Assembly (NCBI RefSeq): GCF_016756615.1
Contig: NZ_AP023262.1
Location: forward strand, 1,796,501 to 1,860,500
Direction of reading: 5' to 3'
Source: Mesorhizobium sp. L-8-3
GTDB taxonomy: Bacteria > Pseudomonadota > Alphaproteobacteria > Rhizobiales > Rhizobiaceae
DNA: 64,000 nt
Shown: positions 17,947-27,974 of the stretch, piece after piece
Numbering within the stretch: the stretch's first letter is position 1
Layout of the letters: every line of letters starts with the position of its first letter
Program-made: the position numbers and the translations under genes
The notes under the pieces: generated by a model
The model's database searches: none
Told to the model about the DNA's origin: nothing
The model's input: the letters and a program-made list of their open reading frames with translations, nothing else

Positions 17947-18684
17947 ATGAAGGGGAAGGACATATCCGACCGGGCCACGCCCGGAGAGGGTATCGGGGCG
18001 CAGCCCGGAGAGGCGCGCGACGGTCGGGTTTTCTCCGCATTCAAGCTTCCGGCACTCAAGCTTTCGGTCGGGGCGATTCTTCTCGTGGGGCTCGTCTTCG
18101 CCGGCGGTTTCGGCCTGTTCGCTACCCATATCAGCGGCATGTCCACGCCCGACGATCCCGAGAGAGCCGACGCCATCATCGTGCTCACCGGCGGGCAGTC
18201 GCGCATCGATGCCGCCGTCAGTCTGTTGAAATCGGGCAAGGGCAAGCGGCTGCTGATCAGCGGCGTCCATCCGGCGGCCGATCTCGGGGACCTGCAGGCG
18301 GCGACCGGCGGCGACAAGAAGCTGTTCTCCTGCTGCGTCGACATCGACCATGCCGCGCTCGACACGATCGGCAATGCCGAGGAGAGCGCCAAATGGGTGT
18401 CGAGCCACGCCTACAGCCGCGTGATCCTCGTCACCAACAACTACCACATGCCGCGCAGCCTGCTCGAGATGCGGCGTTATCTTTCCAATGCGGACCTTCT
18501 TCCCTACCCGGTGGTCAACCACCGGCTCGACGGGGGCGGCTGGATGACGAAGCCGGCGGCGTTGCGCGTGCTGTTCACCGAATACACCAAATACATCGCC
18601 GCGCTGGCGCGGGGGGTCATGCCGTTGCGCAGCGTGGCCGAACCGGTCACGGTCGTCGACGCGCAGGCTACCGCAGGGGGCTGA
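17947..18684 (+). CDS. YdcF family membrane protein (DUF218)
   Basis: About 245 residues: one N-terminal membrane helix (VGAILLVGLVFAGGFGLFATHI) and a periplasmic/cytoplasmic DUF218 domain with ADAIIVLTGGQSRIDAAVSLL, the GNAEESAKWV segment and VTNNYHMPRSLLEMRR. DUF218 proteins (YdcF/ElyC/SanA) affect the cell envelope; ElyC bears on lipid-carrier metabolism, but the biochemical activity here is unknown. ATG at 17947 is chosen; TTG at 17887 would add 20 residues. A GGTTAACCAT sequence lies directly upstream (17933-17942). It follows ftsX at about 110 bp and precedes plsC. Confidence 0.85.
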   Translation: MKGKDISDRATPGEGIGAQPGEARDGRVFSAFKLPALKLSVGAILLVGLVFAGGFGLFATHISGMSTPDDPERADAIIVLTGGQSRIDAAVSLLKSGKGKRLLISGVHPAADLGDLQAATGGDKKLFSCCVDIDHAALDTIGNAEESAKWVSSHAYSRVILVTNNYHMPRSLLEMRRYLSNADLLPYPVVNHRLDGGGWMTKPAALRVLFTEYTKYIAALARGVMPLRSVAEPVTVVDAQATAGG

Positions 18685-18725
18685 GCCACTGTTCCTTTTT
18701 GCGGGCTTGGTGTAACCAGCGGCCG

Positions 18726-19520
18726 ATGCTCTATCTCCGCTCGCTGGCGTTCAACGTCGCCTTTTACCTCAACCTGATCGTCCAGATGATATTCTGGACG
18801 CCCTATTATTTCCTGGCGGAGCGCCGGCGGGCCTGGTACGTGCCGAAAATCTGGGTGCGCACCAGCCTGTGGCTGCACGCGAAGCTGGCCGGTGCCCGGA
18901 CCGAGATCCAGGGGGTCGACAACCTCCCCGAGGGCTCCTACATCCTCGCGCCGAAGCACCAGTCCTTCTGGGACACGATCGCGTTCCTGCCGCATGTCCC
19001 CGATGCGCTCTACATCCTGAAGCGCGAGCTGACCTGGATACCGTTCTTCGGCTGGTACATTATGAAGATGCGCATGATCCCGGTTGATCGCGGCAGCCGC
19101 TCCAAGGCGCTGAAGGCTGTTGTGGCTGCGACCCGGCAGGAGCTGGCCCGCAACCCGCGCCAGCTGATCATCTATCCCGAAGGCACACGCCGCCCGCCGG
19201 GCGCGGAGCCGGCCTACAAATGGGGTATCGTCGAGCTCTATTTCCGCCTGGGCGTGCCGGTGGTGCCGGTCGCCCATGCCGCCGGGCTCTATTGGCCTCG
19301 CCGCAAGTTCCTGCGCTATCCCGGCACCATCAAGGCGCGTTTCCTGCCGCCGATCCCGCCGGGCCTCGGCAAGGAAGAGTTCATGGAGCGGCTGATCCGG
19401 GAGACCGAAGCCGGCTGCGACGAGCTGCTGGTCGAGGCCGCGACCGGGCCGAACCCGCCGCCGCTGCCCGAGACGGCGCGGAAGCGGTTGCAGGATCTCG
19501 GCGTGCAGCCGAAGAATTGA
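18726..19520 (+). CDS. plsC: 1-acyl-sn-glycerol-3-phosphate acyltransferase
   Basis: 264 residues. A hydrophobic N-terminus (FNVAFYLNLIVQMIFWTPYYF) anchors it to the membrane. The acyltransferase blocks are PKHQSFWDT (the HX4D catalytic pair), RGSRSKAL and IIYPEGTRRPPG (glycerophosphate binding), then VPVVPVAHAAGLYW. It makes phosphatidic acid from lysophosphatidic acid. The gene is 41 bp after ydcF on the same strand, so both may share the ftsEX transcript. Confidence 0.93.
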   Translation: MLYLRSLAFNVAFYLNLIVQMIFWTPYYFLAERRRAWYVPKIWVRTSLWLHAKLAGARTEIQGVDNLPEGSYILAPKHQSFWDTIAFLPHVPDALYILKRELTWIPFFGWYIMKMRMIPVDRGSRSKALKAVVAATRQELARNPRQLIIYPEGTRRPPGAEPAYKWGIVELYFRLGVPVVPVAHAAGLYWPRRKFLRYPGTIKARFLPPIPPGLGKEEFMERLIRETEAGCDELLVEAATGPNPPPLPETARKRLQDLGVQPKN

Positions 19521-19529
19521 GTTCCCGGC

Positions 19530-20057
19530 CTATTCGTGCCCGCCGCCGATCTGGGAGGCCACATCCTCGAGCCAGTGGTCGCGGATGCCGAGCGCGCGCA
19601 GATGGGCGAGGGTGGAATGCACATAGTCTTCGTTCACCCCGGACTGGCCGGCCGCTCCCGTGACGACGGCGGCGGCTTCGGCGGCATGCAGGTTGCCGGC
19701 ATATTGCCGGTGCCCGCGATCGACGACGTAGCACACGGCCGTCACCGTCTCGCCGCCGTCGAGCCTCACCGGCAGCGTGCGCTCCGAATAGACATTGGTG
19801 ACCAACTCGCGCTCGCGCAGATAGCCGATCACCTCGTCGCGCAATTCGCCGGGCACGCGGAACGCCAGCCCGACGCAGGAGCCGCCGCGATCGAGGCCGA
19901 GCACGAGGCCGGGCCGCTCGGGCGTGCCGCGATGGACCCAGGAATAGACGCAGAGCGAACGCCGGAACCCGTGCAGGCGGGCGCGTCGCGTTTCGACATG
20001 GGCGAAACCCGGGCGCCAGATCAGCGAGCCGTAGCCAAAAACCCAAAAATCGCCCAT
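19530..20057 (-). CDS. Gamma-glutamylcyclotransferase (ChaC-like)
   Basis: About 175 residues starting MGDFWVFGYGSLIWRPGF; FGYGSLIW is the ChaC signature, followed by RRSLCVYSWVHRGTPERPGLVLGL and the catalytic-type region REL(VTNVYSER). ChaC enzymes cleave glutathione to 5-oxoproline and Cys-Gly in the cytoplasm. ATG at 20057 is taken because the protein then starts at the domain; ATG at 20072 is also possible. It points toward plsC and away from the DUF2125 gene. Confidence 0.9.
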   Translation of the reverse strand: MGDFWVFGYGSLIWRPGFAHVETRRARLHGFRRSLCVYSWVHRGTPERPGLVLGLDRGGSCVGLAFRVPGELRDEVIGYLRERELVTNVYSERTLPVRLDGGETVTAVCYVVDRGHRQYAGNLHAAEAAAVVTGAAGQSGVNEDYVHSTLAHLRALGIRDHWLEDVASQIGGGHE

Positions 20058-20227
20058 ATCGCCAAGCCACATCCAGACGCGGCAAACGGGCCGCAGGCCT
20101 GCCGCTGCGGTCCGAAAGTCGGAAGCGATTTTCGGGACATGCCGCGCAGATCGAGATTTCAGAGCGTGCCCGCGCATCCGTCCGGAAGCGCGGGGCACGC
20201 AAGCCAACGGTTAGCGAGAGCCGCCAC

Positions 20228-21226
20228 ATGACGTCAAGCGATACGAAGAAGCCGAGCTACTCCAGGCGCATAATGTGGTTGGCCGTGTTCGTGGTGGTGC
20301 TGTTCGGCGGTTACAGCGCCGGCTGGTTCTATATGGCGGACCGGCTGGAGGCGGAGGCCGCAAGGGCCGTAGCGGACCTCAACAAGGACGGCGTGACAGC
20401 TGAATGCGCCAATCTCAACGTGCGCGGCTTCCCGTTCCGCATCGGCCTCTATTGCGACAGCCTGGGCTACGAGGACGGCGGCCGGAGCCTGTTCGCGGCT
20501 GCCGGCAGCCTGCGCTCGGCCGCCCAGGTCTACCAGCCGAGCAAGGCCGTGGCCGAGCTTGACGGCCCGCTCCGTGTGTCGGCGCCCGGCATCGCGCCGC
20601 TCTGGCTCGACTGGGACAGCCTGCGCGCCAGCGTGAGGATAGCAACCCCATTGCCGGAACGTGTCTCGGTCGCGACCGACGGCCTGTCCGGAATGACCGA
20701 TCCCGAGGAGGGCGATCCTGTGTCGCTGTTCAGCGCGGGCAAGGCGGAGATGCATCTGCGGCCGAACGGGACCGATGTGGACTGGGCCGGGAATTTCACG
20801 GAGCTGGAGATCGACCCAGGGATCGCCGGCGGCCGCACCTTGCCGATGCTCAACGGCAGCGGCGATGTCACACTCAAGGACGGCGTCGCGCTGATCCGGT
20901 CCGGCGCGCGAGGCCTGCGTGGGCGCTCGGCCGAAATCCGCAATCTCGATCTCTCGTCGGGCGAAGGTGGCGTGTCGGTGAGCGGACCGATCTCGGTGGC
21001 GGCGGACGGACTGATCGACGCCTCGCTGACGATCAGGCTGCGCAACCCTCCGGCCGTCTCGGCCCTGCTTGTCGGCGCCTTTCCGGAAGCCAGGTCCCAG
21101 ATCGAATCGGCCATGGCCGGCCTCGCTCTGCTCGGTCGCGAGCCGTCCCTGCCGCTCAGGATCGTCAGGGGCAAGGCGACGCTCGGCTTCATCCCGCTCG
21201 GCGACCTGCCGCCAGTGGCGCGGTGA
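20228..21226 (+). CDS. DUF2125 domain protein
   Basis: 332 residues with one N-terminal membrane helix (IMWLAVFVVVLFGGYSAGWFYM) and a long beta-rich periplasmic region starting ECANLNVRGFPFRIGLYCDSL, which is the DUF2125 opening. The function of this alphaproteobacterial family is unknown; the layout, with a single anchor and repetitive strands, recalls AsmA-like envelope proteins, but that comparison is inference. In relatives tyrC follows directly; here an inverted-repeat element with an IS insertion separates them. Confidence 0.88.
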   Translation: MTSSDTKKPSYSRRIMWLAVFVVVLFGGYSAGWFYMADRLEAEAARAVADLNKDGVTAECANLNVRGFPFRIGLYCDSLGYEDGGRSLFAAAGSLRSAAQVYQPSKAVAELDGPLRVSAPGIAPLWLDWDSLRASVRIATPLPERVSVATDGLSGMTDPEEGDPVSLFSAGKAEMHLRPNGTDVDWAGNFTELEIDPGIAGGRTLPMLNGSGDVTLKDGVALIRSGARGLRGRSAEIRNLDLSSGEGGVSVSGPISVAADGLIDASLTIRLRNPPAVSALLVGAFPEARSQIESAMAGLALLGREPSLPLRIVRGKATLGFIPLGDLPPVAR

Positions 21227-21318
21227 TCATAGGTTCAAGCGAAGACAGTCAGCTGTCGTCGCGTTGCATTACCCCTCATCCGACCTCGCTTCGCGAGGCC
21301 ACCTCCTCCCACAGGGGG

Positions 21319-22825
21319 CTAGCGTGTGCACACAAGTGGTTCGTTGTGCTGTCAAGAGGGATTTGTGGTGATCGTGGCTTGAAGCCGTTGAATCGTTTGT
21401 GATTCTGTATCTGCCGTTGTTGATTCGGGAGACATCGACTGTGGCACTGTTGCGTCTTGGACACTTCAGCGACCTGCGCCTGCAAAAAAGGGGGACATGG
21501 TGCTGGAGCGCGTATGCACGCGGATCAGCACGAGCCTGCGTCAGTTGGCCGACACACGCGCCGAAAAGATCGCGTTCACGCGCTTCTTTGGCAATCCGCG
21601 CGTGAGCCCGCTGGAGATCCTGCGCACCGCGGCGGCCCGAGCCGGCGAAGCGGCGGCCGGGCGTCACGTGCTGATCATCGAGGATACCAGCGAGATCAAC
21701 TATCAGGCCAAGGCCTTGCGCAAGCGCGGCCTTGGCCGGGTCGGCAACGGCACCGATGTCGGCCTGTTCGTGCATCCGGCGCTGGCTGTGGATGCCGCCG
21801 ACGGCAGCGTGCTGGGCCTTGCCGGTGCCACGATCTGGCGGCGCACCAAGCCCAAGCAGGCGAACTATCAGGCGCTGCCGATCGAGGACAAGGAAAGCCA
21901 CAAATGGCTCGCCACCGCCCAGGCGGCGCGCCGGGCCTTGCCCGAGACGCCGCTTGCCACGGTGATCGCCGACCGCGAGGGCGACATCTACGAAGTGTTC
22001 GCCCGGCTGCCCGACGCGCGCACGCATGTGCTGATCCGCGCCACCAAGGATCGGGCGCTTGCCGAGCACGGCCGCCTGTTCGCCGAAATCGCCAAACAGC
22101 CCGAAGCCGGCCGTCTCGTCTTCGAACTGGAGGCCCGCCCCGGCCGGCCGGGACGCACCGTCACCCTCGCCGTCCGCTTTGGCCAGGCCAGCATACGCCA
22201 GCCCAAGACCGGCGCCGACCGGCGCGATCCGCGCTCGCTCAGCCTCAACATCGTGGAGGTGCGCGAGATCGATCCGCCATCGCCCAAGGAGGCGGTGATC
22301 TGGCGGCTGCTGACCACCCACAGCGTCACCACGCTGGCCGATGCCGCCCGCATCGTCGACCTCTACCGCCGGCGCTGGACCATCGAACAGCTGTTTCGAA
22401 CCCTGAAGTCGCAGGCCATCGATGTTGAGGAAAGCCTGCTTGCCGACGGCGAGGCGCTCGAACGACTGGCTGCAACCACGCTGGTCGCCGCCACAAGGGT
22501 CATGCAACTCGTCCATGGCCGCGATGCGGCCGGCGCCGCCTTCGAGGCGGCGCGGCTGTTCGATCCGGCCGAGATCACCGTCCTCGAGGCGCTGATCCGC
22601 AGGCTCGAAGGCAGGACCGAAAAGCAGAAGAACCCGCACCCCCGACACAGCCTCGCCTGGGCCGCCTGGGGCATTGCCCGGCTCGGCGGATGGACCGGCT
22701 ATGCCAGCGAACGGCCCCCGGGCCCCATTACATTCACCCGTGGCCTCCGACGCTTCCACGCCATCGCCGAGGGTTTTGCCTTGGCCAGAAGCCTTCAACC
22801 ACAGATAGATGTGTGCGCACGCTAG
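21319..22825 (+). mobile_element. IS4-family insertion sequence, 1,507 bp
   Basis: Terminal inverted repeats CTAGCGTGTGCACACA (left) and CTAGCGTGCGCACACA (right, complemented) match at 15 of 16 positions. The flanking CCCACAGGGGG is repeated on both sides (21308-21318 and 22826-22836), an 11-bp target duplication within the 10-12 bp expected of one IS4 subgroup. One complete transposase gene fills the element, and its stop codon is the last three bases of the right end. Both ends and the gene are intact. Confidence 0.93.
21497..22825 (+). CDS. IS4-family transposase
   Basis: 442 residues of a DDE transposase. The first catalytic aspartate lies in VLIIEDTSEINYQ, the second in VIADREGDIYE, and the glutamate in YRRRWTIEQLFRTLKSQ, which is the Y-x2-R-x3-E-x6-K signature of the IS4 family. 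The N-terminal region starts at SLRQLADTRAEKIAFTRFFGNPRV, near the usual beginning of the family. ATG at 21497 follows GGGGG. The TAG stop coincides with the IS terminus. The gene appears intact and the element may be active. Confidence 0.93.
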   Translation: MVLERVCTRISTSLRQLADTRAEKIAFTRFFGNPRVSPLEILRTAAARAGEAAAGRHVLIIEDTSEINYQAKALRKRGLGRVGNGTDVGLFVHPALAVDAADGSVLGLAGATIWRRTKPKQANYQALPIEDKESHKWLATAQAARRALPETPLATVIADREGDIYEVFARLPDARTHVLIRATKDRALAEHGRLFAEIAKQPEAGRLVFELEARPGRPGRTVTLAVRFGQASIRQPKTGADRRDPRSLSLNIVEVREIDPPSPKEAVIWRLLTTHSVTTLADAARIVDLYRRRWTIEQLFRTLKSQAIDVEESLLADGEALERLAATTLVAATRVMQLVHGRDAAGAAFEAARLFDPAEITVLEALIRRLEGRTEKQKNPHPRHSLAWAAWGIARLGGWTGYASERPPGPITFTRGLRRFHAIAEGFALARSLQPQIDVCAR

Positions 22826-23013
22826 CCCACAGGGGGAGAAGGCTGGAGTCCAGTTTAGCCGGCGCTGCAAATCGCCAGCGTTTGCGACTGGCCGAGACGT
22901 TGCTGCAAGCGTTCCCTTCTCCCCCTGTGGGCCCCCTGTGGGAGAAGGTGGCCTCGCGAAGCGAGGTCGGATGAGGGGTAATCCCGCGAAGCCGAGACGA
23001 GCGTAACGCCGAC

Positions 23014-23949
23014 CTACGCCTTCGCCGGATGCTCGATCGCCTGGCGGCCGAAGTCGGGCGCGTCGATTTCCTGGCCGGCCTCGATGATCGAACGCCGGAT
23101 GGCGCGGGTCCGGGTGAAGAGATCGAACAGCTTCTCGCCGTCGCCCCAGCGGATTGCCCGCTGCAGCGAGGCGAGGTCTTCCGAGAAGCGCGCAAGCATC
23201 TCGAGGATCGCATCCTTGTTGTGCAGGCAGACGTCGCGCCACATGGTCGGGTCCGATGCGGCGAGGCGGGTGAAGTCGCGGAAACCCGAGGCCGAATATT
23301 TGATGACCTCGGACTTGGTCACCGTCTCCAGGTCGTCGGCCGTGCCGACGATGTTGTAGGCGATGATGTGCGGCAGGTGGGAGACGATGGCGAGCGTCAT
23401 GTCGTGATGGGCCGGATCCATCGTGTCGATGTTGGAGCCGCAGCGCCGCCAGAATTCGGAGAGCTTCTCCAGCGCCTCCGGCTCGGTGCCGGGCAGCGGC
23501 GTGAAGATGCACCAGCGATTGTCGAAGAGGTCGGCGAAGCCGGCGTCCGGTCCCGATTTCTCCGTGCCGGCGAGCGGATGGCCGGGGATGAAATGGACGC
23601 CGGCCGGGATGTGCGGCGCCATCTGCGCAATCACGGACGCTTTGGTCGAGCCGACATCGGTGACGATGGCCCCCTTCCTCAGGGCCGGAGCGATCGCTTC
23701 CGCGACCGCGCCCGAAGAGCCGACCGGCACGGAGACGATCACCAGGTCGGCGTCCCGCACCGCTTCGGCGAGGTCGGTCGAATAGGAATCGCCGAGCTTC
23801 AGCTCCTCGGCGCGCGCCAGCGTGCCGGCGCTTCGCGTGGCGATGGCGACGTGGCCGGCGAGCTGCTCGCGGCGGATCACGCGTGCCAGCGAGGAGCCGA
23901 TGAGGCCGATGCCGATCAAGGCGACCTTTTCGAAGAGGGGTATCGTCAT
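23014..23949 (-). CDS. tyrC: Prephenate/arogenate dehydrogenase
   Basis: 311 residues. VALIGIGLIGSSLARVI is the NAD(P)-binding loop, TDVGSTKA and PGHPLAGTEKSGPDAG the substrate-binding segments, and LPHIIAYNIV the C-terminal helix. It oxidatively decarboxylates prephenate or arogenate in tyrosine synthesis; which substrate is preferred cannot be read from the sequence. There is no chorismate mutase or ACT domain. hisC lies four bases upstream, and the aminotransferase can serve both histidine and aromatic pathways, which explains the pairing. Confidence 0.93.
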   Translation of the reverse strand: MTIPLFEKVALIGIGLIGSSLARVIRREQLAGHVAIATRSAGTLARAEELKLGDSYSTDLAEAVRDADLVIVSVPVGSSGAVAEAIAPALRKGAIVTDVGSTKASVIAQMAPHIPAGVHFIPGHPLAGTEKSGPDAGFADLFDNRWCIFTPLPGTEPEALEKLSEFWRRCGSNIDTMDPAHHDMTLAIVSHLPHIIAYNIVGTADDLETVTKSEVIKYSASGFRDFTRLAASDPTMWRDVCLHNKDAILEMLARFSEDLASLQRAIRWGDGEKLFDLFTRTRAIRRSIIEAGQEIDAPDFGRQAIEHPAKA

Positions 23950-23953
23950 GTCG

Positions 23954-25063
23954 TCACGCTTTCAGGAATTCGGCGAGAGAGGCGACCACGCCGCGATTGG
24001 CTTCCTCGCTGCCCACGGTCATGCGCAGCGCGTTGGGGAAGCCATAGGCCGCGACGCGGCGCAAGATGTAGCCGCGCGCCGACAGATAGTCGTCGGCCGC
24101 CGCAGCCGAATGCCGGCCGTCCTCGGGGAAATGGATGAGCACGAAATTGCCGACGCTCGGCGTCACCGACAGTCCGAGCCTGGGCAGTTCCTCGCTGAGC
24201 CAGTTCAGCCATTTTTCGTTGTGCAGCACGGTGCGCTCGACATGGGCGCGGTCGCCCATCGCCGCGATACCTGCCTCGATCGCGGCGGCATTGACATTGA
24301 AGGGGCCGCGCACCCGGTTGAGCGCGTCGATCACATGGGAGGGCCCGTAGGCCCAGCCGACGCGCAGGCCGCCAAGCCCGTGGATCTTGGAGAAGGTGCG
24401 GGTCATCACCACATTCTCGGCCGACGAGACCAGCTCGACGCCGGCCTCATAGTCGTTCTTGCGCACATATTCGGCATAGGCCGCGTCGAGCACGAGCAAT
24501 ACGGATCTGGGCAGGCCCGCATGCAGGCGCCTGATCTCGCCGAAGGGGAGGTAAGTGCCCGTCGGGTTGTTGGGATTGGCGATGAAGACGATCCTGGTGC
24601 GCGGCGTGACCGCGGCGAGGATGGCGTCGACATCGGCCGTCCGGTCGGTCTCTTTCGCAATGACCGGCATGCCTCCCGCCGCCTGGATATAGATCTTGTA
24701 GACCAGGAAGCCGTGCTCGGTGAAAACGCCTTCGTCGCCGGGGCCGAGATAGGTCTGCGTCAAGAGCCCGATGACCTCGTCCGAGCCGTTGGAGCAGATG
24801 ATGTTCTCCGGATTGAGCGCATGCCGCTCGGCTATTGCCTTGCGCAGCCTTGCGGCGGAGCCGTCCGGGTAGAACTCCATCTTCTCGGCGACGCGCCTCA
24901 CCGCCTCCTTGGCCGCGGGCGAAGCGCCGAGCGGGTTCTCGTTGGACGAGAGCTTGTGGATCTTCGCGACGCCGGGCGCATTGCTCTTGCCGGGCACATA
25001 GGCGGCGATGTCCATGATGCCCTGTCTCGGCACGGGGCGGACGCCAGGCGAATTCTCATCCAT
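23954..25063 (-). CDS. hisC: Histidinol-phosphate aminotransferase
   Basis: 369 residues of fold-type I PLP enzymes: [13 protein letters not shown] near the N-terminus, [11 protein letters not shown], the aspartate in [10 protein letters not shown], the PLP lysine in [17 protein letters not shown] and the substrate arginine near the C-terminus. It transaminates imidazole-acetol phosphate and probably aromatic keto acids too. ATG at 25063 begins [15 protein letters not shown]; a longer frame lacks similarity, and a shorter start (MDIAAYVPG) is possible. Confidence 0.94.
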   Translation of the reverse strand: MDENSPGVRPVPRQGIMDIAAYVPGKSNAPGVAKIHKLSSNENPLGASPAAKEAVRRVAEKMEFYPDGSAARLRKAIAERHALNPENIICSNGSDEVIGLLTQTYLGPGDEGVFTEHGFLVYKIYIQAAGGMPVIAKETDRTADVDAILAAVTPRTRIVFIANPNNPTGTYLPFGEIRRLHAGLPRSVLLVLDAAYAEYVRKNDYEAGVELVSSAENVVMTRTFSKIHGLGGLRVGWAYGPSHVIDALNRVRGPFNVNAAAIEAGIAAMGDRAHVERTVLHNEKWLNWLSEELPRLGLSVTPSVGNFVLIHFPEDGRHSAAAADDYLSARGYILRRVAAYGFPNALRMTVGSEEANRGVVASLAEFLKA

Positions 25064-25190
25064 CGGAAGCTGCTTTCGGGGTCTAGGAACCTGCGGGTCG
25101 GCAGGCTGATACAAAGCAAAGCGCCCGGTGTCGAGAAAAAGTCCTCGCGCGCGACCACGTCCGGATCGCATCGCTCGTGTCGTTCGGCGT

Positions 25191-27026
25191 TCAGGTCCCC
25201 GTCGGTCGGGCCTCCTCGTGTGCCTTCATCGCCGTCCTCAGGCGCTCGTCGTCGCCGAAGCGCACCGTCCTGAGCCTGCGCCCCTCGGTATCCTTGACGA
25301 GATGCTCCACGCGCGAGAAGAAGTCGCCGTTGCGGTGGACGTTGCCGACGCTGACGACCGCGGTCTCGCGCAGATCGTCACGGAACAGCGAGAGCGCACG
25401 CTTCAGCGTGTCGCCGCCCATCGTGTCGAGCACTTCGTCGAGGATCACCCAGCGCGGACGTTGCAGCCTGATCCTGGCCAGCGCCAGCAGGCGCTGTTCG
25501 TCCTCGCTCAGCATCCGCTCCCAGCGCGCCGCCTGGTCCAGCGATCCGGCGAGCCGGTCGAGCCCGAGGCGTGCCAGCGCCGCCTTCATCTCCGCGTCCT
25601 CGAAGGTTCCATCGGCCTGCGGATAGGAAAGCACGTCGCGCAGTTTGCCGGGTGGAAAATAAGGCGTCCTGGGCACGAAGGCGATGGACCCGCCGCTCGG
25701 CAGACCGACCCGCCCGCTGCCCCATGGCCAGAGTCCGGCGATCGCCCGGAAGAACAATGTCTTGCCGGCGCGCGGATCGCCGCCGATGGCCACGTGCTCG
25801 CCGGCGCCGATCTCGATATGGGGTTCGGCGAGCTTGGTGCAGCCGCCGGGCGCGGCGATCTCGAGTTCGTCGAAGGTCAGCTTGTCCTCGTCGTTGGTCG
25901 CGAACTCGAGGCGCTTCTCCGCATCGTGCAGGACGTCGGCCTCGATCAGGGCGGAGCGGAACACGGCAACACGCAGAAGCGTGGCGCGCCAATCGGCAAT
26001 GGCACCGATATTGTTGATGAACCAGCGCAGGGAAGAATGCACCTGGTTGAAGGCGCCGACGGCCATCATCAGGCCTCCGAAGCTCAGATCGCCCGCGAAA
26101 TAGACGGGCGCGGCCACCAGGATGGGGGCGACCACCGTGAACCAGCCATAACCGTCGGTCACCCAGGCGAGGCGGATCTGGGCGCGGAAGATGCCGCGGA
26201 TCGCGGCGAGCAGCGACGCCAGGTCGAATTCGAGCCGCCGCCGCTCGCCTGCTTCGCCGCCGGCCAGCGAAATCGCGTCGATGTTCTCGTTGACGCGCAT
26301 CATCGAGAAGCGCAGATCGGCCTCGCGTGCATAGCGATCGCTATTGAGGCCGATCAGCGGTCGTCCCACGAGCCAGCTGAGGGCCGAGGCGGAGCCGGCA
26401 TAGAGGATCGCGGCCCAGACCATGTAGCCGGGAATTTCGAGGGATTTGTCGCCGACATGGAAGACGAAGTCGGCTGAGAGCGACCACAACACGCCGACGA
26501 AGGAGGCGAGAAGCACCGACGACTGCAGCAGCCCGAAGCCCAGATCGGTCGACAGGTCGGCCAGGTGGCCGGCGTCCTGCTGCATCCTCTGGTCTGGGTT
26601 GACGCCGATGGCGCCGGCATTGGCGAGCCGGAAGGCACGGCGCGGCCGCATCCATTCGCCGATCAAATCGAGGGTCAGCCCTTCGCGCAGCTTCAGCCGC
26701 ACCATCTGATTCAGCCATTGCTGGGCGATGTTGAGCGCCAGCAGGCCGGCCGCGATCATCGCGAAAACCTGAAGCTGGTAGAGGAAATCCGGGAGGTTGC
26801 GCCGTTCGATCGCGTCGTAGAACGGCTGGTTCCAACGATTGAGAAGGATCTGGCCGAAGGCGGTGGCCACGATCACCGCCAGGCTGGTCGCAGCCATGAC
26901 CAGGATCACGTTGCGCAGCGGCGATGTGATGAAGGCGCGCAACATGAGGCCGAGCTGGGCCCCGAGGCTGCCTCCGTCGGTTGCGGCCCCCGGTGCCCGG
27001 GAAGCGGTCTCGGTCTGAGCCGTCAT
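25191..27026 (-). CDS. ABC transporter, BacA/SbmA-like fused permease-ATPase
   Basis: 611 residues. The N-terminal membrane domain is of the ABC_membrane_2 type, with [15 protein letters not shown], a motif of the SbmA/BacA and peroxisomal ABCD families, and about six helices. The C-terminal ATPase is unusual: the Walker A reads [12 protein letters not shown], the signature is [14 protein letters not shown] and Walker B is [13 protein letters not shown]. Such proteins import peptides, cobalamin or acyl chains in rhizobia; the substrate is not known. The first ATPase serine/glycine changes suggest reduced but possible ATP use. It stands alone between hisC and a methyltransferase gene. Confidence 0.85.
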   Translation of the reverse strand: MTAQTETASRAPGAATDGGSLGAQLGLMLRAFITSPLRNVILVMAATSLAVIVATAFGQILLNRWNQPFYDAIERRNLPDFLYQLQVFAMIAAGLLALNIAQQWLNQMVRLKLREGLTLDLIGEWMRPRRAFRLANAGAIGVNPDQRMQQDAGHLADLSTDLGFGLLQSSVLLASFVGVLWSLSADFVFHVGDKSLEIPGYMVWAAILYAGSASALSWLVGRPLIGLNSDRYAREADLRFSMMRVNENIDAISLAGGEAGERRRLEFDLASLLAAIRGIFRAQIRLAWVTDGYGWFTVVAPILVAAPVYFAGDLSFGGLMMAVGAFNQVHSSLRWFINNIGAIADWRATLLRVAVFRSALIEADVLHDAEKRLEFATNDEDKLTFDELEIAAPGGCTKLAEPHIEIGAGEHVAIGGDPRAGKTLFFRAIAGLWPWGSGRVGLPSGGSIAFVPRTPYFPPGKLRDVLSYPQADGTFEDAEMKAALARLGLDRLAGSLDQAARWERMLSEDEQRLLALARIRLQRPRWVILDEVLDTMGGDTLKRALSLFRDDLRETAVVSVGNVHRNGDFFSRVEHLVKDTEGRRLRTVRFGDDERLRTAMKAHEEARPTGT

Positions 27027-27143
27027 CGGAACGGTCCTTTCAATGCGGGTTGCGCAGCAACTGGCATAGATCTTCGGACCGCCACCCTCGAGGCCGGCAA
27101 CGATCCATATTTGACCCGGCCGGCCTGTGCCGGCTGGGCCGCG

Positions 27144-27878
27144 TCAGGCGATCCGCCCCGCGCCCTGTGGGGTGAGTACCGGTACGAAGACCCGTCGCGA
27201 GGCACGTTGCGCCACCGGCAGGCCCTGATAGAGGCGTTTCTGTGCCGCCACGATGATCACGCCCGAGAAGATCGGCCAGAAGCGGCGTCCCGACCGCTCC
27301 AGCAAATTGTGCGAACGCATCACGAAGCGGCGCAGCGACGGCGGAAAATGCAGGGCGTCCGACCACGCCGCCGGCGTGAAGTTGGCTTCCCGCAGAAGGT
27401 CGCTCAACTGGGTGCGCGAGAAGGGTCGGCCGGTGCCGAAGGGCGTATGTTCGAAGCGGGCCCAGATGCCGCGCCGGTTGGGCACCACGATGACGACCTG
27501 GCCGGCGGGCGCCAGCACGCGCCAGATCTCCTTCAGCGTTTCTCGCGGGCTTTCGGCATGCTCAAGCGAATGGACCAGCAGCATGCGGTCGACGGACGAA
27601 TCGACCAGCGGCAGTTCCTCGTCGAACACCAGGGCTGTCCCCGAGGGGCCGGCCGGCGGCCATTTCACCGCGCCTTGGGTCGCCGGCATGAAGGCGAAGA
27701 CGCGCTCCGCGTCGGGCCCGAAACGATCGAGCCAGGGCAAGGTGTAGCCGAGGCCGACCAGCCGTTCGCCGGGCAGCTTGTCCCAGATCGCCGACAGCGC
27801 GGCGGCGATCGACTGCTCGGCCAGCCTGCCGAGCACCGACGCATAGAAGGAGCGGAGATCGACGATATCAGAGTTCAT
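27144..27878 (-). CDS. Class I SAM-dependent methyltransferase
   Basis: About 244 residues. LVGLGYTLPWLDRFGPDAERV replaces the usual glycine-rich SAM loop, SSVDRMLLVHSLEHAESP is the post-II region of Methyltransf_11 proteins, and LKEIWRVLAPAGQVVIVVPNRRGIWAR matches the fold. The family is usually next to gloB in rhizobia; the substrate is unknown. ATG at 27878 gives MNSDIVDLRSFYAS; a longer start at 27908 is less likely. It diverges from gloB, with about 96 bp between them. Confidence 0.82.
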   Translation of the reverse strand: MNSDIVDLRSFYASVLGRLAEQSIAAALSAIWDKLPGERLVGLGYTLPWLDRFGPDAERVFAFMPATQGAVKWPPAGPSGTALVFDEELPLVDSSVDRMLLVHSLEHAESPRETLKEIWRVLAPAGQVVIVVPNRRGIWARFEHTPFGTGRPFSRTQLSDLLREANFTPAAWSDALHFPPSLRRFVMRSHNLLERSGRRFWPIFSGVIIVAAQKRLYQGLPVAQRASRRVFVPVLTPQGAGRIA

Positions 27879-27974
27879 CCCGGGCGACGGTAGCGGCCCC
27901 CACGGCATGTTTCAAGAAAGTGGTGACAGACGAGGGTGTGGCTCCTATCGTCCGGCCCGCAAAGGAGAAATGCG

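Larger units (their letters stand above)
21268..22982. repeat. Inverted-repeat element split by an IS
   Basis: Ends ATTACCCCTCATCCGACCTCG (left) and its complement (right) match the intact element at 32370-32562. The left arm is cut at 21318 by the IS and resumes at 22826. After removing the IS and one copy of the 11-bp duplication, a normal element of about 200 bp is restored between the DUF2125 gene and tyrC. Confidence 0.88.
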
